Positions 1 through 8,513 of a stretch of DNA of 42,081 nt are shown here, one piece after another. Numbering within the stretch: the stretch's first letter is position 1; every line of letters begins with the position of its first letter. The translations under genes were made by a program, and so were the position numbers. The DNA lies in the NCBI GenBank assembly GCA_012520975.1, contig JAAYNF010000116.1:1-42081 (forward strand). The letters are read 5' to 3'. This stretch comes from Clostridiaceae bacterium. Lineage in GTDB: Bacteria; Bacillota; Clostridia; Saccharofermentanales; UBA5734. The notes beneath the pieces were generated by a model. That model saw only the letters and a list, made by a program, of their open reading frames with translations. It had not been told where the DNA came from and made no database searches.

Positions 1-55
1 AAAGTCATAAAATCGACTAAAATATAACGTATATACTCAAAATTCTAAACATTAA

Positions 56-96
56 AAACGCCCGAAAGCCTTACATTTCAAGGACATTGGGCGTTT
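56..96. terminator. Hairpin, possible bidirectional terminator
   Basis: An inverted repeat pairs AAACGCCC (56-63) with GGGCGTTT (89-96) around a 25-nt loop. Read on the minus strand the stem is followed by TTTTT, which fits a weak intrinsic terminator or a backup to the strong one at 158-216. On the plus strand the tail is only TTTCTCTTCC. It may also end a gene lying beyond the left edge. Confidence 0.45.
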
Positions 97-157
97 CTCT
101 TCCTCTAAACTGTCAAAGACGGGATATTATTCTATCGATAAACAGGACGCAATGTCA

Positions 158-216
158 ACAAAAAAAATAACAACGCCTGCCCGGAGAGGATTGCCATCTC
201 TTCCCGGGCAGGCGTT
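158..216 (-). terminator. Intrinsic terminator of the hydCBA operon
   Basis: A 13-bp perfect stem pairs AACGCCTGCCCGG (172-184) with CCGGGCAGGCGTT (204-216). The loop can itself pair AGAG with CTCT. On the minus strand the stem is followed directly by an interrupted T run (complement of the A run at about 158-168). It lies about 35 nt past the hydA stop codon, in the right orientation to end that operon. Confidence 0.9.
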
Positions 217-250
217 TGCTGTTGTTAGGGTTTAGGCAAGACTTCAGCCG

Positions 251-2023
251 TTACTCATCCAGTACGCTGTTCGGATAAACCGCGCGGGCTCGATAATGGG
301 TGTGCAGCAACTCATGGGACAGACGGCCATTAGGCTCACCAAGGAAATTTTTATACAACGCCTCAACATCGGCGTTTTTATGGGACTTGCGCTTTGTCAT
401 GAGAGAATCTTCTTCATACAGCGCCTTTGCACGCAATGTTCTCAGATCGATGTCCATCAGATCAGACGCTGAAACCTGCGGTTGACCTCCGCCACAGACA
501 CAGCCGCCGGAACAACCCATGATTTCAATAAAATGGTATTCGGGGGCTGTACCGGCTCGGATCGCATCCAGAAGTTTTCGGGCGGCAGCCGTACTGTGGG
601 CCACAGCAACTCTGATCTTCAGGCCGCCAACCACAACCTCGGCCTCTTTGACGCCCTGATCAACACCCCGGACCGTGGTGTATTCAAACTCGGGCAGATC
701 ATCTTCTTCAAGAATATCGGCAACGGTTCGCAAGGCGGCTTCCATGACACCGCCGGTCGCGCCAAAAATAACCGCGGCGCCGGTGTATTCGCCCATCATA
801 TCCATGTCCGGACCCTCATCCGGGAGCTTTAAGAAATCAATGCCGGTCTGTTTGATCATTCGGGCCAGTTCCCGTGTCGTTAAAACAGCGTCGACATCCC
901 GGAGGCCGGTTTTTTCATTGATCATTTCTTCCCGGGCCGCCTCGGTTTTTTTGGAGGTGCAGGGCATGACCGAAACAACAAAAATGTTTTTGGGATCAAT
1001 CCCCTTGCGTTGAGCATAATAGGTTTTTAAGATTGCTCCTTCCATCTGATGAGGAGATTTACAGGTCGAGAGATTGTCAAGAAAATCCGGATAATAAAAC
1101 TCGGCAAACCGGATCCAACCCGGTGAACAAGAAGTAATCATCGGTAGCTTGCCGCCATTTTTGATCCGATTTAACAATTCCGTTCCTTCTTCCATGATGG
1201 TCAGGTCGGCACCGAAGTTCGTATCGTATATTTTGTCGAAACCCATGCGACGCAAAGCCGCGAACATTTTCCCGGTGGAACGTGTTCCGATCGGCAATCC
1301 GAACTCTTCACCAATTGCAGCCCGAACAGCCGGAGCAACCTGAACCACCACATGCTTTTCCGGATCGTGGATGGCGGCCCAGACCGACTCAATTTCTTCC
1401 CGCTCGTGCAGCGCACCGACCGGACAGGCAATGATGCACTGGCCGCAGTAGATGCAGGGAGCATCGGCCATGCTGATGTCAAATGCCGGTCCTACGCTCG
1501 TGTTGAATCCACGATTGAGGAAAGACAGCACACCGATCTCCTGTTTCTGACAGGCGGCTACACAGCGGCCACATAAGATACATTTGCTTGAATCACGAAT
1601 GATGGACGCAGATTTGCCGTCAACGATCGACGGGCTCTTTTCCCCCTGAAATCTGTTTTCACGAATGGCAAAAAGCTCGCAAAGATCCTGCAGCTCGCAA
1701 TTTCCATTGCGAATACAAGCCAAACAATCTCTGTTGTGATCCGACAAGATCAACTCCAAAGTTGACCTGCGTGTAGCGCGCACCCGCGGCGAATTTGTCA
1801 TAACATTCATTCCTTCGGCCACCGGACTGACGCAGGAAGCCACCAGAGATCGGCCACCGACCACCTCCACCAAACAAATACGACAAGCACCGACCTCATT
1901 GGTTCCTTTCAGAAAGCAAAGCGTCGGAATTTTGATTCCGGCATGCCGGGCGGCTTCGAGGATCGTATAACTGGAAGGTACGTTGACCTTGATACCATCG
2001 ATTGTCAGATTGACCATGTTCAC
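251..2023 (-). CDS. hydA: [FeFe]-hydrogenase catalytic subunit of an electron-bifurcating complex (HydA/HndD type)
   Basis: Catalytic subunit of a cytoplasmic, probably electron-bifurcating, [FeFe]-hydrogenase that couples ferredoxin and NADH oxidation to H2 production. The N-terminus has a [2Fe-2S] plant-type ferredoxin domain (Cys36, 47, 50, 64), then a His96-Cys100-Cys103-Cys109 cluster site and two [4Fe-4S] CxxCxxCxxxC sites (Cys148-158 and 190-200). The H-cluster domain shows all three signatures: TSCSPGW (Cys299), MPCTSKK (Cys355) and the motif with Cys504 and Cys508. The length of 590 aa is normal. The annotated start is GTG at 2023, with AAAGGAG about 11 nt upstream; an in-frame ATG at 2017 is the alternative. 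It is last of the three genes hydC-hydB-hydA, 31 nt after hydB. Bifurcation is inferred from the NuoE/NuoF-like partners. No maturase genes (hydE, F or G) occur in this window. Confidence 0.95.
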   Translation of the reverse strand: MNMVNLTIDGIKVNVPSSYTILEAARHAGIKIPTLCFLKGTNEVGACRICLVEVVGGRSLVASCVSPVAEGMNVMTNSPRVRATRRSTLELILSDHNRDCLACIRNGNCELQDLCELFAIRENRFQGEKSPSIVDGKSASIIRDSSKCILCGRCVAACQKQEIGVLSFLNRGFNTSVGPAFDISMADAPCIYCGQCIIACPVGALHEREEIESVWAAIHDPEKHVVVQVAPAVRAAIGEEFGLPIGTRSTGKMFAALRRMGFDKIYDTNFGADLTIMEEGTELLNRIKNGGKLPMITSCSPGWIRFAEFYYPDFLDNLSTCKSPHQMEGAILKTYYAQRKGIDPKNIFVVSVMPCTSKKTEAAREEMINEKTGLRDVDAVLTTRELARMIKQTGIDFLKLPDEGPDMDMMGEYTGAAVIFGATGGVMEAALRTVADILEEDDLPEFEYTTVRGVDQGVKEAEVVVGGLKIRVAVAHSTAAARKLLDAIRAGTAPEYHFIEIMGCSGGCVCGGGQPQVSASDLMDIDLRTLRAKALYEEDSLMTKRKSHKNADVEALYKNFLGEPNGRLSHELLHTHYRARAVYPNSVLDE

Positions 2024-2054
2024 GAAATCACACGCTCCTTTTCACGGTAAAATA

Positions 2055-3857
2055 TCACTGCCTGACGACAGCATTGAATTTGCAGGCCTGCTCACAGGCG
2101 CCGCACCGAATACAGCGGGAACTGTCAATAACATAAGGCTCCTTGCCCAGAACACCGCTGATACAATCGGCCGGACATTGTTTGGCGCACAGTCCGCATT
2201 TCCGGCAGTTTTCCGCAACAATCGCATAGGCCAGCAAATTCTTGCAGACATGGCAGCGGCAGCGGCGCTCAGTGACATGCTCTTCGTATTCCTCTCGGAA
2301 ATATTTAAGCGTGGATAAAACCGGATTGGGAGCGGTCTGGCCGAGAGCACACAAAGACCCTTCCTTGATGGCTGTCGCCAGGTGTTCTAATTCCGGAAGA
2401 TCCTCGGGCTGACCCCGACCATCGGTTATCTTCTCCAGTATTTCCAGCATTCGGCGCGTACCGATACGACAGGGAGCGCATTTTCCGCAGGACTCATCAA
2501 CGGTAAATTCCAAGAAAAACTTGGCAATATCGACCATGCAGGTGTCCTCATCCATGACGATCATGCCTCCCGATCCCATCATGGAACCGGCTGCCACAAG
2601 ATTGTCATAGTCGATCGGAACGTCGAGCATTGAGGCCGGCAGACAGCCGCCTGAGGGGCCACCGGTCTGGACAGCCTTAAAAGCTTTGCCGCCGGGGATT
2701 CCTCCGCCGATATCATAAACAATTTCGCGTAGGGTTGTTCCCATCGGAATCTCAATCAAACCGACATTGTTCACTTTTCCACCGAGAGCAAAGACCTTTG
2801 TCCCCTTGCTGCGCTCGGTACCCAAACCGGAGAACCACTCGGCACCTTGGAGAAGGATGACCGGAATGTTGGCAAAGGTTTCGACATTGTTAAGGATGGT
2901 TGGTTGACCAAACAGCCCTTTGATCGCCGGGAACGGCGGCCGTGGCGTCGGGTTGCCGCGCTTACCTTCGATTGAGCGCATAAGGGCGGTCTCTTCACCG
3001 CAAACAAAAGCTCCGGCGCCCAGTCGGATCTCAATATCAAAATCAAAACCGCTGTCAAAAATGTTCTGACCAAGCAGTCCTAGGTCTCTCGCCGCATCGA
3101 TCGCCAGCTGCAAGCGCCTGACCGCAATGGGATATTCGGCGCGGACGTAGGCATAACCTTGGTTGGCCCCGATCGCATAACCGGCGATGGCCATGGCCTC
3201 GACAATGCTGTGCGGATCTCCTTCCAATACCGAACGATCCATAAAAGCGCCGGGGTCGCCTTCATCCGCATTACAGCAGACATACTTTTGCCCGCTGGGC
3301 TGGTTGGCGGCAAACTCCCACTTTAATCCGGTTGGGAAGCCACCGCCGCCTCGTCCTCGCAAGCCGGATTTTTTGATGACGTCAATCACATCCATGGGAG
3401 GAGTTTTTTCGGACAGAATTCGGCCCAAAGCCAGGTATCCGTCTTGAGCAATGTACTCGTCGATGGATTCCGGGTTGATCAAACCGCAGTTGCGGAGCGC
3501 AACCCTTAATTGTTTGGCAAAAAACCGTGATTCCTCAATATTTTTTGCCTGATCTGAGAGCAGATCGGCCTGACTTGTCATCAGTCGCCGGACATAGCGA
3601 CCTTTTTCCAAATGTTCCGAAACAATTTCGCTGACATCGGCCGGTTGAACCCGATAATACATCACGCCTTCCGGGTAAACAACAACAATCGGTCCTTCGG
3701 CACAAAGTCCAAAACATCCTGTTTGAACAACTTTGACCTCCCGATCAAGTCCCAGAGAGGCTATTTCCCGCTCCATCTCCTCGATAATCTGAGGAGACTT
3801 CGATGCCGTGCATCCCGTACCACTACAAACCAGCACATGTGCCCTGTACAAGTTCAT
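2055..3857 (-). CDS. hydB: NuoF-like NADH-binding subunit of the bifurcating hydrogenase (HydB/HndC)
   Basis: NAD(H)/FMN-binding subunit that passes electrons between NADH and HydA. A thioredoxin-like [2Fe-2S] domain comes first (Cys11, Cys16, Cys48, Cys52). The NuoF core follows, with the glycine-rich GRGGGGFPTG loop, the CNADEGDPGAF FMN site and the ESCGKCAPCR [4Fe-4S] site. The C-terminus adds a two-cluster ferredoxin domain (CRKCGLCAKQC and CIRCGACEQAC), as expected for hydrogenase HydB rather than Complex I NuoF. The length is 600 aa. The ATG start has AAGGAGG 9 nt upstream. The gene begins 4 nt after the hydC stop, so the two are probably translationally coupled. Confidence 0.94.
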   Translation of the reverse strand: MNLYRAHVLVCSGTGCTASKSPQIIEEMEREIASLGLDREVKVVQTGCFGLCAEGPIVVVYPEGVMYYRVQPADVSEIVSEHLEKGRYVRRLMTSQADLLSDQAKNIEESRFFAKQLRVALRNCGLINPESIDEYIAQDGYLALGRILSEKTPPMDVIDVIKKSGLRGRGGGGFPTGLKWEFAANQPSGQKYVCCNADEGDPGAFMDRSVLEGDPHSIVEAMAIAGYAIGANQGYAYVRAEYPIAVRRLQLAIDAARDLGLLGQNIFDSGFDFDIEIRLGAGAFVCGEETALMRSIEGKRGNPTPRPPFPAIKGLFGQPTILNNVETFANIPVILLQGAEWFSGLGTERSKGTKVFALGGKVNNVGLIEIPMGTTLREIVYDIGGGIPGGKAFKAVQTGGPSGGCLPASMLDVPIDYDNLVAAGSMMGSGGMIVMDEDTCMVDIAKFFLEFTVDESCGKCAPCRIGTRRMLEILEKITDGRGQPEDLPELEHLATAIKEGSLCALGQTAPNPVLSTLKYFREEYEEHVTERRCRCHVCKNLLAYAIVAENCRKCGLCAKQCPADCISGVLGKEPYVIDSSRCIRCGACEQACKFNAVVRQ

Positions 3858-3861
3858 GATG

Positions 3862-4353
3862 TCAAGCCTCCTTATATTTAGCCAAAATCGCCGGTATCTT
3901 ATCCGCGGTCAGACGACCGTAGACATCGTCATTAATCATCATGACCGGTGCCAGACCACAGGCACCAACACAGCGACAAGGATTGATGGAAAATTTCATG
4001 TCATCGGTGCACTCGCCGGACTTAATTCCCAGCTCGGATTCCACCTTCTCCAAGATGGCCTGCGCACCCTTGACGTAACAGGCTGTTCCCAAGCATATGC
4101 TGATCATATATTCTCCCTTGGGTTCGGTGGAAAAGAAAGAATAGAAAGAAACAACGCCATAAACCTCAGCCACCGAAACGCCCAAGCCGAAGGCAATTTC
4201 CCGTTGCACATCAAGCGGCAAATAGCCGTAGATATTCTGAGCTTCTTGCAACACTTGTATCAGCCCTTGGCGACCCTGCGCGTTGTGCTGACTTAGCACC
4301 TCGGCCAACATTTGCTTTTTTACATCCTGAGTCAGTGTTTTCATAATTACCAT
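3862..4353 (-). CDS. hydC: NuoE-like subunit of the bifurcating hydrogenase (HydC/HndA)
   Basis: Small [2Fe-2S] electron-transfer subunit with a helical N-terminal domain and a thioredoxin-like C-terminal domain. Its cluster ligands are visible as CLGTAC and CRCVGAC. It is the first gene of the three-gene hydrogenase operon. The reading frame is open further upstream, but the ATG at 4353 is preferred because GAGGGGGTGA sits 8 nt before it. This gives a 163-aa protein beginning MVIMKTLTQ, normal for NuoE-like proteins. An ATG three codons later (4344) is a less well-spaced alternative. Confidence 0.93.
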   Translation of the reverse strand: MVIMKTLTQDVKKQMLAEVLSQHNAQGRQGLIQVLQEAQNIYGYLPLDVQREIAFGLGVSVAEVYGVVSFYSFFSTEPKGEYMISICLGTACYVKGAQAILEKVESELGIKSGECTDDMKFSINPCRCVGACGLAPVMMINDDVYGRLTADKIPAILAKYKEA

Positions 4354-4423
4354 GCGTTGACTCACCCCCTCGACTTTATACAATAACATGATTCTTTTTT
4401 ATCAGCAACACAACCCATGAAAG

Positions 4424-4453
4424 ATTGTAACATTTTGCGCGCCACTTGATGAA
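4424..4453 (-). promoter_or_regulatory. Weak candidate promoter for hydCBA
   Basis: On the minus strand TTCATC (complement of 4448-4453), 18 bp, then TACAAT (complement of 4424-4429). The -10 box is good and the -35 box poor. It overlaps the rluA promoter region in the opposite direction, so one of the two may be used in preference. Confidence 0.3.
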
Positions 4454-4464
4454 TGGGATATACT
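4435..4464 (+). promoter_or_regulatory. Candidate promoter of the RluA-family gene
   Basis: TTGCGC (4435-4440), 18 bp, then TATACT (4459-4464), about 30 nt before the ATG at 4497. The -10 box is near consensus. It lies in the divergent gap between hydC and the pseudouridine synthase. Confidence 0.45.
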
Positions 4465-4496
4465 TATATGATAACAAAGAATGGAGGCTCGCTAAA

Positions 4497-5396
4497 ATGC
4501 ATCTTTGCTGGTCGGTCGGCCATGAGGATCATGGTCAGCGCGCCGTGGATGTTCTGATCCGACGAACAGATATGTCTCGTTCAATGGCCAAAAAAATCCG
4601 CCTTTATGGACGACTGACCTGCAACGGTCGTGAACACCGAATGATTGATCCGGTTTATACCGGCGATCAGCTGGTGGCCATCTATCAGGCAAATCCGGAC
4701 ACGCCCTCCACCCTGCATTCCAATCATTCTTTGGACATCTGCTACATTGACGATTGGCTGTTGGTAGTCAACAAGCCCGCCGGCATGGTTACACATCCCA
4801 CTTACCTTCATGATCAAGGATCATTGACCAGCTTGCTGGCTGATTTTCCCTTGCATCCTGTCAATCGTCTGGATCGCGACACATCAGGATTGGTGCTTAT
4901 TGCCAGAAACGGACATGCGCACTATGTGATCGCCCGCAACCCCATGCGCAAGATATATGTCGGATTGGTTCATGGCCAAACCGGCGACCGCGGAACAATC
5001 GACGCGCCGATTCGTCGGTCGGATGGCAGCATCATACTGCGCGAGGTTCATGACGAAGGAGTTCCCGCCCAAACACGTTGGCGCCGTATCCACTACTTTC
5101 CTCACTCGGATATCTCTTTTTTAAAATTCGAGTTGTTGACCGGCCGAACGCATCAAATCCGCGTCCATTGTCATTATGCCGGTTTTCCCTTGGTCGGTGA
5201 CGGTCTCTACGGCCGTCGGTCTCTTCAGGAGTTGGCTTTGCCGGATTCATTTGATCCGGATAAAATAATCGGCCGACAGGCATTACATGCCGCCGGCCTG
5301 ACCTTTCACCATCCGATTTCCCGCAAAGAGATGACCGTCAACGCCACATTACCTGCCGATTTTCGACGGCTGATGACATGTCTTTTTTCGATTTAA
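4497..5396 (+). CDS. RluA-family pseudouridine synthase
   Basis: Isomerises specific uridines in rRNA or tRNA to pseudouridine. The RluA/RluD catalytic signature HPVNRLDRDTSGL is present, with the catalytic Asp in RLDRDTSG. The family's second block GRTHQIRVH and the closing LVGDGLYG are also clear. The N-terminus resembles an S4-like RNA-binding segment (AVDVLIRRTD...IRLYGRLTCNG). The start is set at 4497 because GGAGG lies 9 nt upstream; the frame extends to 4446 without a ribosome binding site. The resulting 299 aa is typical. The gene runs tail-to-tail into recN with a 4-nt overlap. The exact RNA target cannot be read from the sequence. Confidence 0.92.
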   Translation: MHLCWSVGHEDHGQRAVDVLIRRTDMSRSMAKKIRLYGRLTCNGREHRMIDPVYTGDQLVAIYQANPDTPSTLHSNHSLDICYIDDWLLVVNKPAGMVTHPTYLHDQGSLTSLLADFPLHPVNRLDRDTSGLVLIARNGHAHYVIARNPMRKIYVGLVHGQTGDRGTIDAPIRRSDGSIILREVHDEGVPAQTRWRRIHYFPHSDISFLKFELLTGRTHQIRVHCHYAGFPLVGDGLYGRRSLQELALPDSFDPDKIIGRQALHAAGLTFHHPISRKEMTVNATLPADFRRLMTCLFSI

Positions 5397-7111
5397 ATCA
5401 AATTAGATTTGCTCGTTGCCGCCTGATCAAGCAATTTGCTTGCCAAAATTTCGGCCTCCTTTTCGCCACTGCTTCCGGCAAGGAGCCGAGCAATTTCCCG
5501 GCGTTGACCGGCGTGGTCCAAAGGATGGAGCCGGGTCCGGGTCTGATCGCTCCGAACGGTTTTTTCGATCAGAATATGCTGGTCGGCCATGGCGGCGATT
5601 TGTGCCAGATGTGTAATGCAGAAAATCTGCCGGGTCCGAGACAGCCGCATCAATTTGTCGGCAACTTTCTCAGCCGTATGGCCGCTGACACCGGCATCGA
5701 TTTCGTCAAAGATCAAAACCGGTATCCGATCGGCCTCGGCCAAAATTGATTTGATAGCCAACATAATGCGCGACGCTTCACCACCGGAAGCGATCCGGAC
5801 CAAGGGCTTCATAGGTTCACCGGGATTAGCCGAAATCAAGAATTCAACCTGATCCAGACCATAACGCCCGGCAAGGTCCGGATTATCTTGAACCGGAGCA
5901 AAACAAACGGCAAACCGAACATCTTTCATCCCCAGATCATGAAGCTCCCGGGTAATATGCCGCTCCAATCCGGCTGCGGCTTCTTGTCGGCACCGGCTCA
6001 AATGATGTCCTTGGTCGATCAATTGCCGGCCGAGCTGATCTTTTTGTTTTGTCAGATTATTGAACAAAGCTTCACTGTCTTCAAGTTCGGCCAGTTCTTC
6101 CCGAGCGATTTGTTGAAATTGCAAAACAGAGGTTAACGTACCACCGTACTTTCTTTTCAACATCGTCAACTGGTCAATGCGTTCATCAAGTTTTTCCAAT
6201 TCCCCCGGCATGATTTCCAAATCGTCCAATGCAGCCCGGATGTCACCGGTTGCGCTTTGCAGATTATAAAGCGATTCCCTGACCTGATCCGCGGTTTCGG
6301 CCAAATCCGGCAGATGCGCGGCAACGATGTCCAGACGAGAGGATGTGCGGGATAGTCCGTTTAAAATGACCGTTTCATTCTCTCCGCTCAAGGTTTCCAA
6401 CGCTTCTGCCAAAGCACTTTTTATTTTTTCGGTATTGGCCAAAACCCGGCGGCGCAGTAAAAGTTTTTCGTCTTCGCCTGCATAAATTCCCGCCGCCTCG
6501 ATTTCTCTGATTTGGTACTCCAAAATGTCGACTCGTCTGGCACGTTCCGCCGGATCTGTTCCCAAGGTCTGAAGCTTGCGACGGCAGGTTTGGTAATCGA
6601 CGTAAATTTCCTGCCAGGCTGTCAATGCGTCAGCCAAGGGCTGTGCGCCATATCGGTCAAGGAGGTGAAGATGGGTCTCGGTTTTGAAAATAGCTTGTTG
6701 ATCATGTTGACCATGAATATCAATCAGATAGGACGCCACATCACGCAAAAGACCAAGCGGAACCACACGACCGTTGATGCGACAGATGGTCTTTCCGGAC
6801 GCCAGAATCTCTCTGGACAGCAGCAACTCCTCCGTATCAGGGTCATCGTCCGGACTCAAGCCCAGCTCATCAAGGAGGTTTGTTGGAAGGGCGATTGTAT
6901 AATTGGTAAAAACCGCTTCTATTGTTGCTCGATCTTGGCCGAAGCGAATCATGTCTCGATTGGTCTTGTTCCCGGTCAAAGCACCGATGGCATCAATCAA
7001 AATGGATTTGCCCGCACCGGTCTCACCGGTCAAAACCAGCAGGCCGTCGCCGGGATGCAAAACGGCGGTTTCAATAAGCGCAACATCATGGATTTCAATC
7101 CGCTCAAGCAT
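5393..7111 (-). CDS. recN: DNA repair protein RecN
   Basis: SMC-like ATPase that acts at DNA double-strand breaks. The N-terminal Walker A is GETGAGKS (about residues 30-37). The long middle (about 160-380) is charged and helical, as expected for the coiled-coil arms. The C-terminal half carries the ABC signature region (IASGGEASRIMLA) and Walker B with the D-loop (VLIFDEIDAGVSGHTA). The 572-aa length is normal. It is the last gene of the long efp-to-recN run, starting 2 nt after the argR stop. The argR-recN order is conserved in Firmicutes. No convincing ribosome binding site precedes the ATG, which suggests coupling to argR translation. Confidence 0.95.
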   Translation of the reverse strand: MLERIEIHDVALIETAVLHPGDGLLVLTGETGAGKSILIDAIGALTGNKTNRDMIRFGQDRATIEAVFTNYTIALPTNLLDELGLSPDDDPDTEELLLSREILASGKTICRINGRVVPLGLLRDVASYLIDIHGQHDQQAIFKTETHLHLLDRYGAQPLADALTAWQEIYVDYQTCRRKLQTLGTDPAERARRVDILEYQIREIEAAGIYAGEDEKLLLRRRVLANTEKIKSALAEALETLSGENETVILNGLSRTSSRLDIVAAHLPDLAETADQVRESLYNLQSATGDIRAALDDLEIMPGELEKLDERIDQLTMLKRKYGGTLTSVLQFQQIAREELAELEDSEALFNNLTKQKDQLGRQLIDQGHHLSRCRQEAAAGLERHITRELHDLGMKDVRFAVCFAPVQDNPDLAGRYGLDQVEFLISANPGEPMKPLVRIASGGEASRIMLAIKSILAEADRIPVLIFDEIDAGVSGHTAEKVADKLMRLSRTRQIFCITHLAQIAAMADQHILIEKTVRSDQTRTRLHPLDHAGQRREIARLLAGSSGEKEAEILASKLLDQAATSKSNLI

Positions 7112-7113
7112 AA

Positions 7114-7605
7114 TCAGTCACGGGGAGGGTTTTTACCGCTTAGACCCTGCAGGGCGATCCGACTCAGTGTTTGACTCAAAGCCACCGCCTGCTCGGCGGA
7201 TCGTGTCGCGACAAAAACCGTGTCATCGCCGGCAATGCTGCCGGCCACTTCGGGCAGCCGCATCGAGTCCAAGGCCGAGGCGCAGGCTTGGGCCATGCCG
7301 GGTAAGCTTTTAATGATGACCAGGTTGACGGCCAAATCAACCTGAACGACGGCTTCGGAAAACACCTTCATCAAACGGCCGGACGCAACCTCACCGCTGC
7401 GTTCCATGGGAACATATTTTTGCAGGCCATGACCGGAGGTAACTTTAATGATACCCAACTCCTTGATATCTCTGGAGATCGTAGCCTGCGTAACTTCCAA
7501 TCCAATTTTATTGAATGCAACGACCAGCTCTTCCTGCGTACTGATGTCGGCTTCACGAATCAGTTGCAGCAGCTTGGCTTGTCGTTCGCTTTTGGACATT
7601 CTCAT
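7114..7605 (-). CDS. argR: Arginine repressor ArgR
   Basis: Arginine-responsive hexameric transcriptional repressor. The N-terminal winged helix (about residues 5-70) includes the family segment TQATISRDIKELG. The C-terminal oligomerisation and arginine-binding domain ends with AGDDTVFVATR, containing the GDDT motif that contacts arginine. The length is 163 aa, slightly longer than usual. The ATG at 7605 overlaps the nadK stop by 4 nt and has GGGGGAG 6 nt upstream. No arginine biosynthesis genes lie in this window, so its targets are elsewhere. Confidence 0.95.
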   Translation of the reverse strand: MRMSKSERQAKLLQLIREADISTQEELVVAFNKIGLEVTQATISRDIKELGIIKVTSGHGLQKYVPMERSGEVASGRLMKVFSEAVVQVDLAVNLVIIKSLPGMAQACASALDSMRLPEVAGSIAGDDTVFVATRSAEQAVALSQTLSRIALQGLSGKNPPRD

Positions 7606-8462
7606 CGGGCTCTCCCCCTAGCTTGGATTTTTTGCGGCAAAGCAACATAAAAATCATCGTTCCCCAGTCGAATAACTTGCAAAGATTTGGTTGATCGCCG
7701 TATGACAACGGTTCCGCCGCTTTCAACGTAGATATCCCGCCGACCATCAATGGAAACCAAGGCTTGGTAGGGATAATCTCCGATTTTGACGACAATCCGG
7801 CTGTGGTCGGCGGCGATATAACTTCGATTGTGCAACGTGTGTGGGCAAATCGGCGTAATCAGAATCAAGGACAGCTCCGGATGAATGATCGGACCACCGG
7901 CGGAAAGAGAGTAGGCTGTTGAGCCGGTAGGAGTAGAAACAATCAGGCCGTCGCCGGGTATTCGATCAACGGTTTCCTGATTAATCGTCAATTCAAGGGT
8001 CACTATTCTGGGCGAGGCACCACGAGAAACAACCGCATCATTGAGAGCAAAACCCTCGCCCAGCAATACTTGGTTATGGTCGAAACACGAAACATCCAGC
8101 ATCATCCGCTGTTCCAGTTGATAATCGCCGGACACCAACCTTGCGATCGCAGGTCGCAGTTGGTCGGGAAGTATTTCCGGCAAAAAGCCGACACTGCCAA
8201 GATTGACTCCTATCACCGGTATGGATTCATGACCCACCAAGTGAACGAGGGAAAGAAAGGTTCCATCTCCTCCTAAACAGACCGCCAGATCACAGGTGGC
8301 ATAATCAGCCAATTCAACCTGCCCCGACCCAGCCAACAAGGATCCTTTATAATCGGGGCCGGCAACAGCGGTCGCACCGGCCTGCCGGATATAATCTGCG
8401 GCACGAATCGCCAATGAGTAGTCCGGATCCTTGTCAGGGTTTGAAAAAAGCCCGATTCGCAT
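7602..8462 (-). CDS. nadK: NAD kinase
   Basis: Phosphorylates NAD to NADP in the cytoplasm. The diagnostic GGDGTFLS motif is at about residues 65-72, and the nucleotide-binding segment TPTGSTAYSLSAGGP is near residue 180. The family NE motif appears as ND (FALNDAVVSRG). The length of 286 aa is normal. The ATG has GGGAGG just upstream. It is followed by argR with a 4-nt overlap. In many Clostridia an rRNA methyltransferase gene (tlyA) lies between dxs and nadK; here only 51 nt separate them. Confidence 0.95.
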   Translation of the reverse strand: MRIGLFSNPDKDPDYSLAIRAADYIRQAGATAVAGPDYKGSLLAGSGQVELADYATCDLAVCLGGDGTFLSLVHLVGHESIPVIGVNLGSVGFLPEILPDQLRPAIARLVSGDYQLEQRMMLDVSCFDHNQVLLGEGFALNDAVVSRGASPRIVTLELTINQETVDRIPGDGLIVSTPTGSTAYSLSAGGPIIHPELSLILITPICPHTLHNRSYIAADHSRIVVKIGDYPYQALVSIDGRRDIYVESGGTVVIRRSTKSLQVIRLGNDDFYVALPQKIQARGRAR

Positions 8463-8513
8463 GGTTCCTCCCAGCTCGTTAATCAGGAATCATCAGATCG
8501 CGTGTGAGTCTCA

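Noticed and set aside
482-1013. Plus-strand open frames across hydA
   Set aside because: They lie antisense to a complete, motif-rich hydrogenase gene and have no ribosome binding sites or family features.
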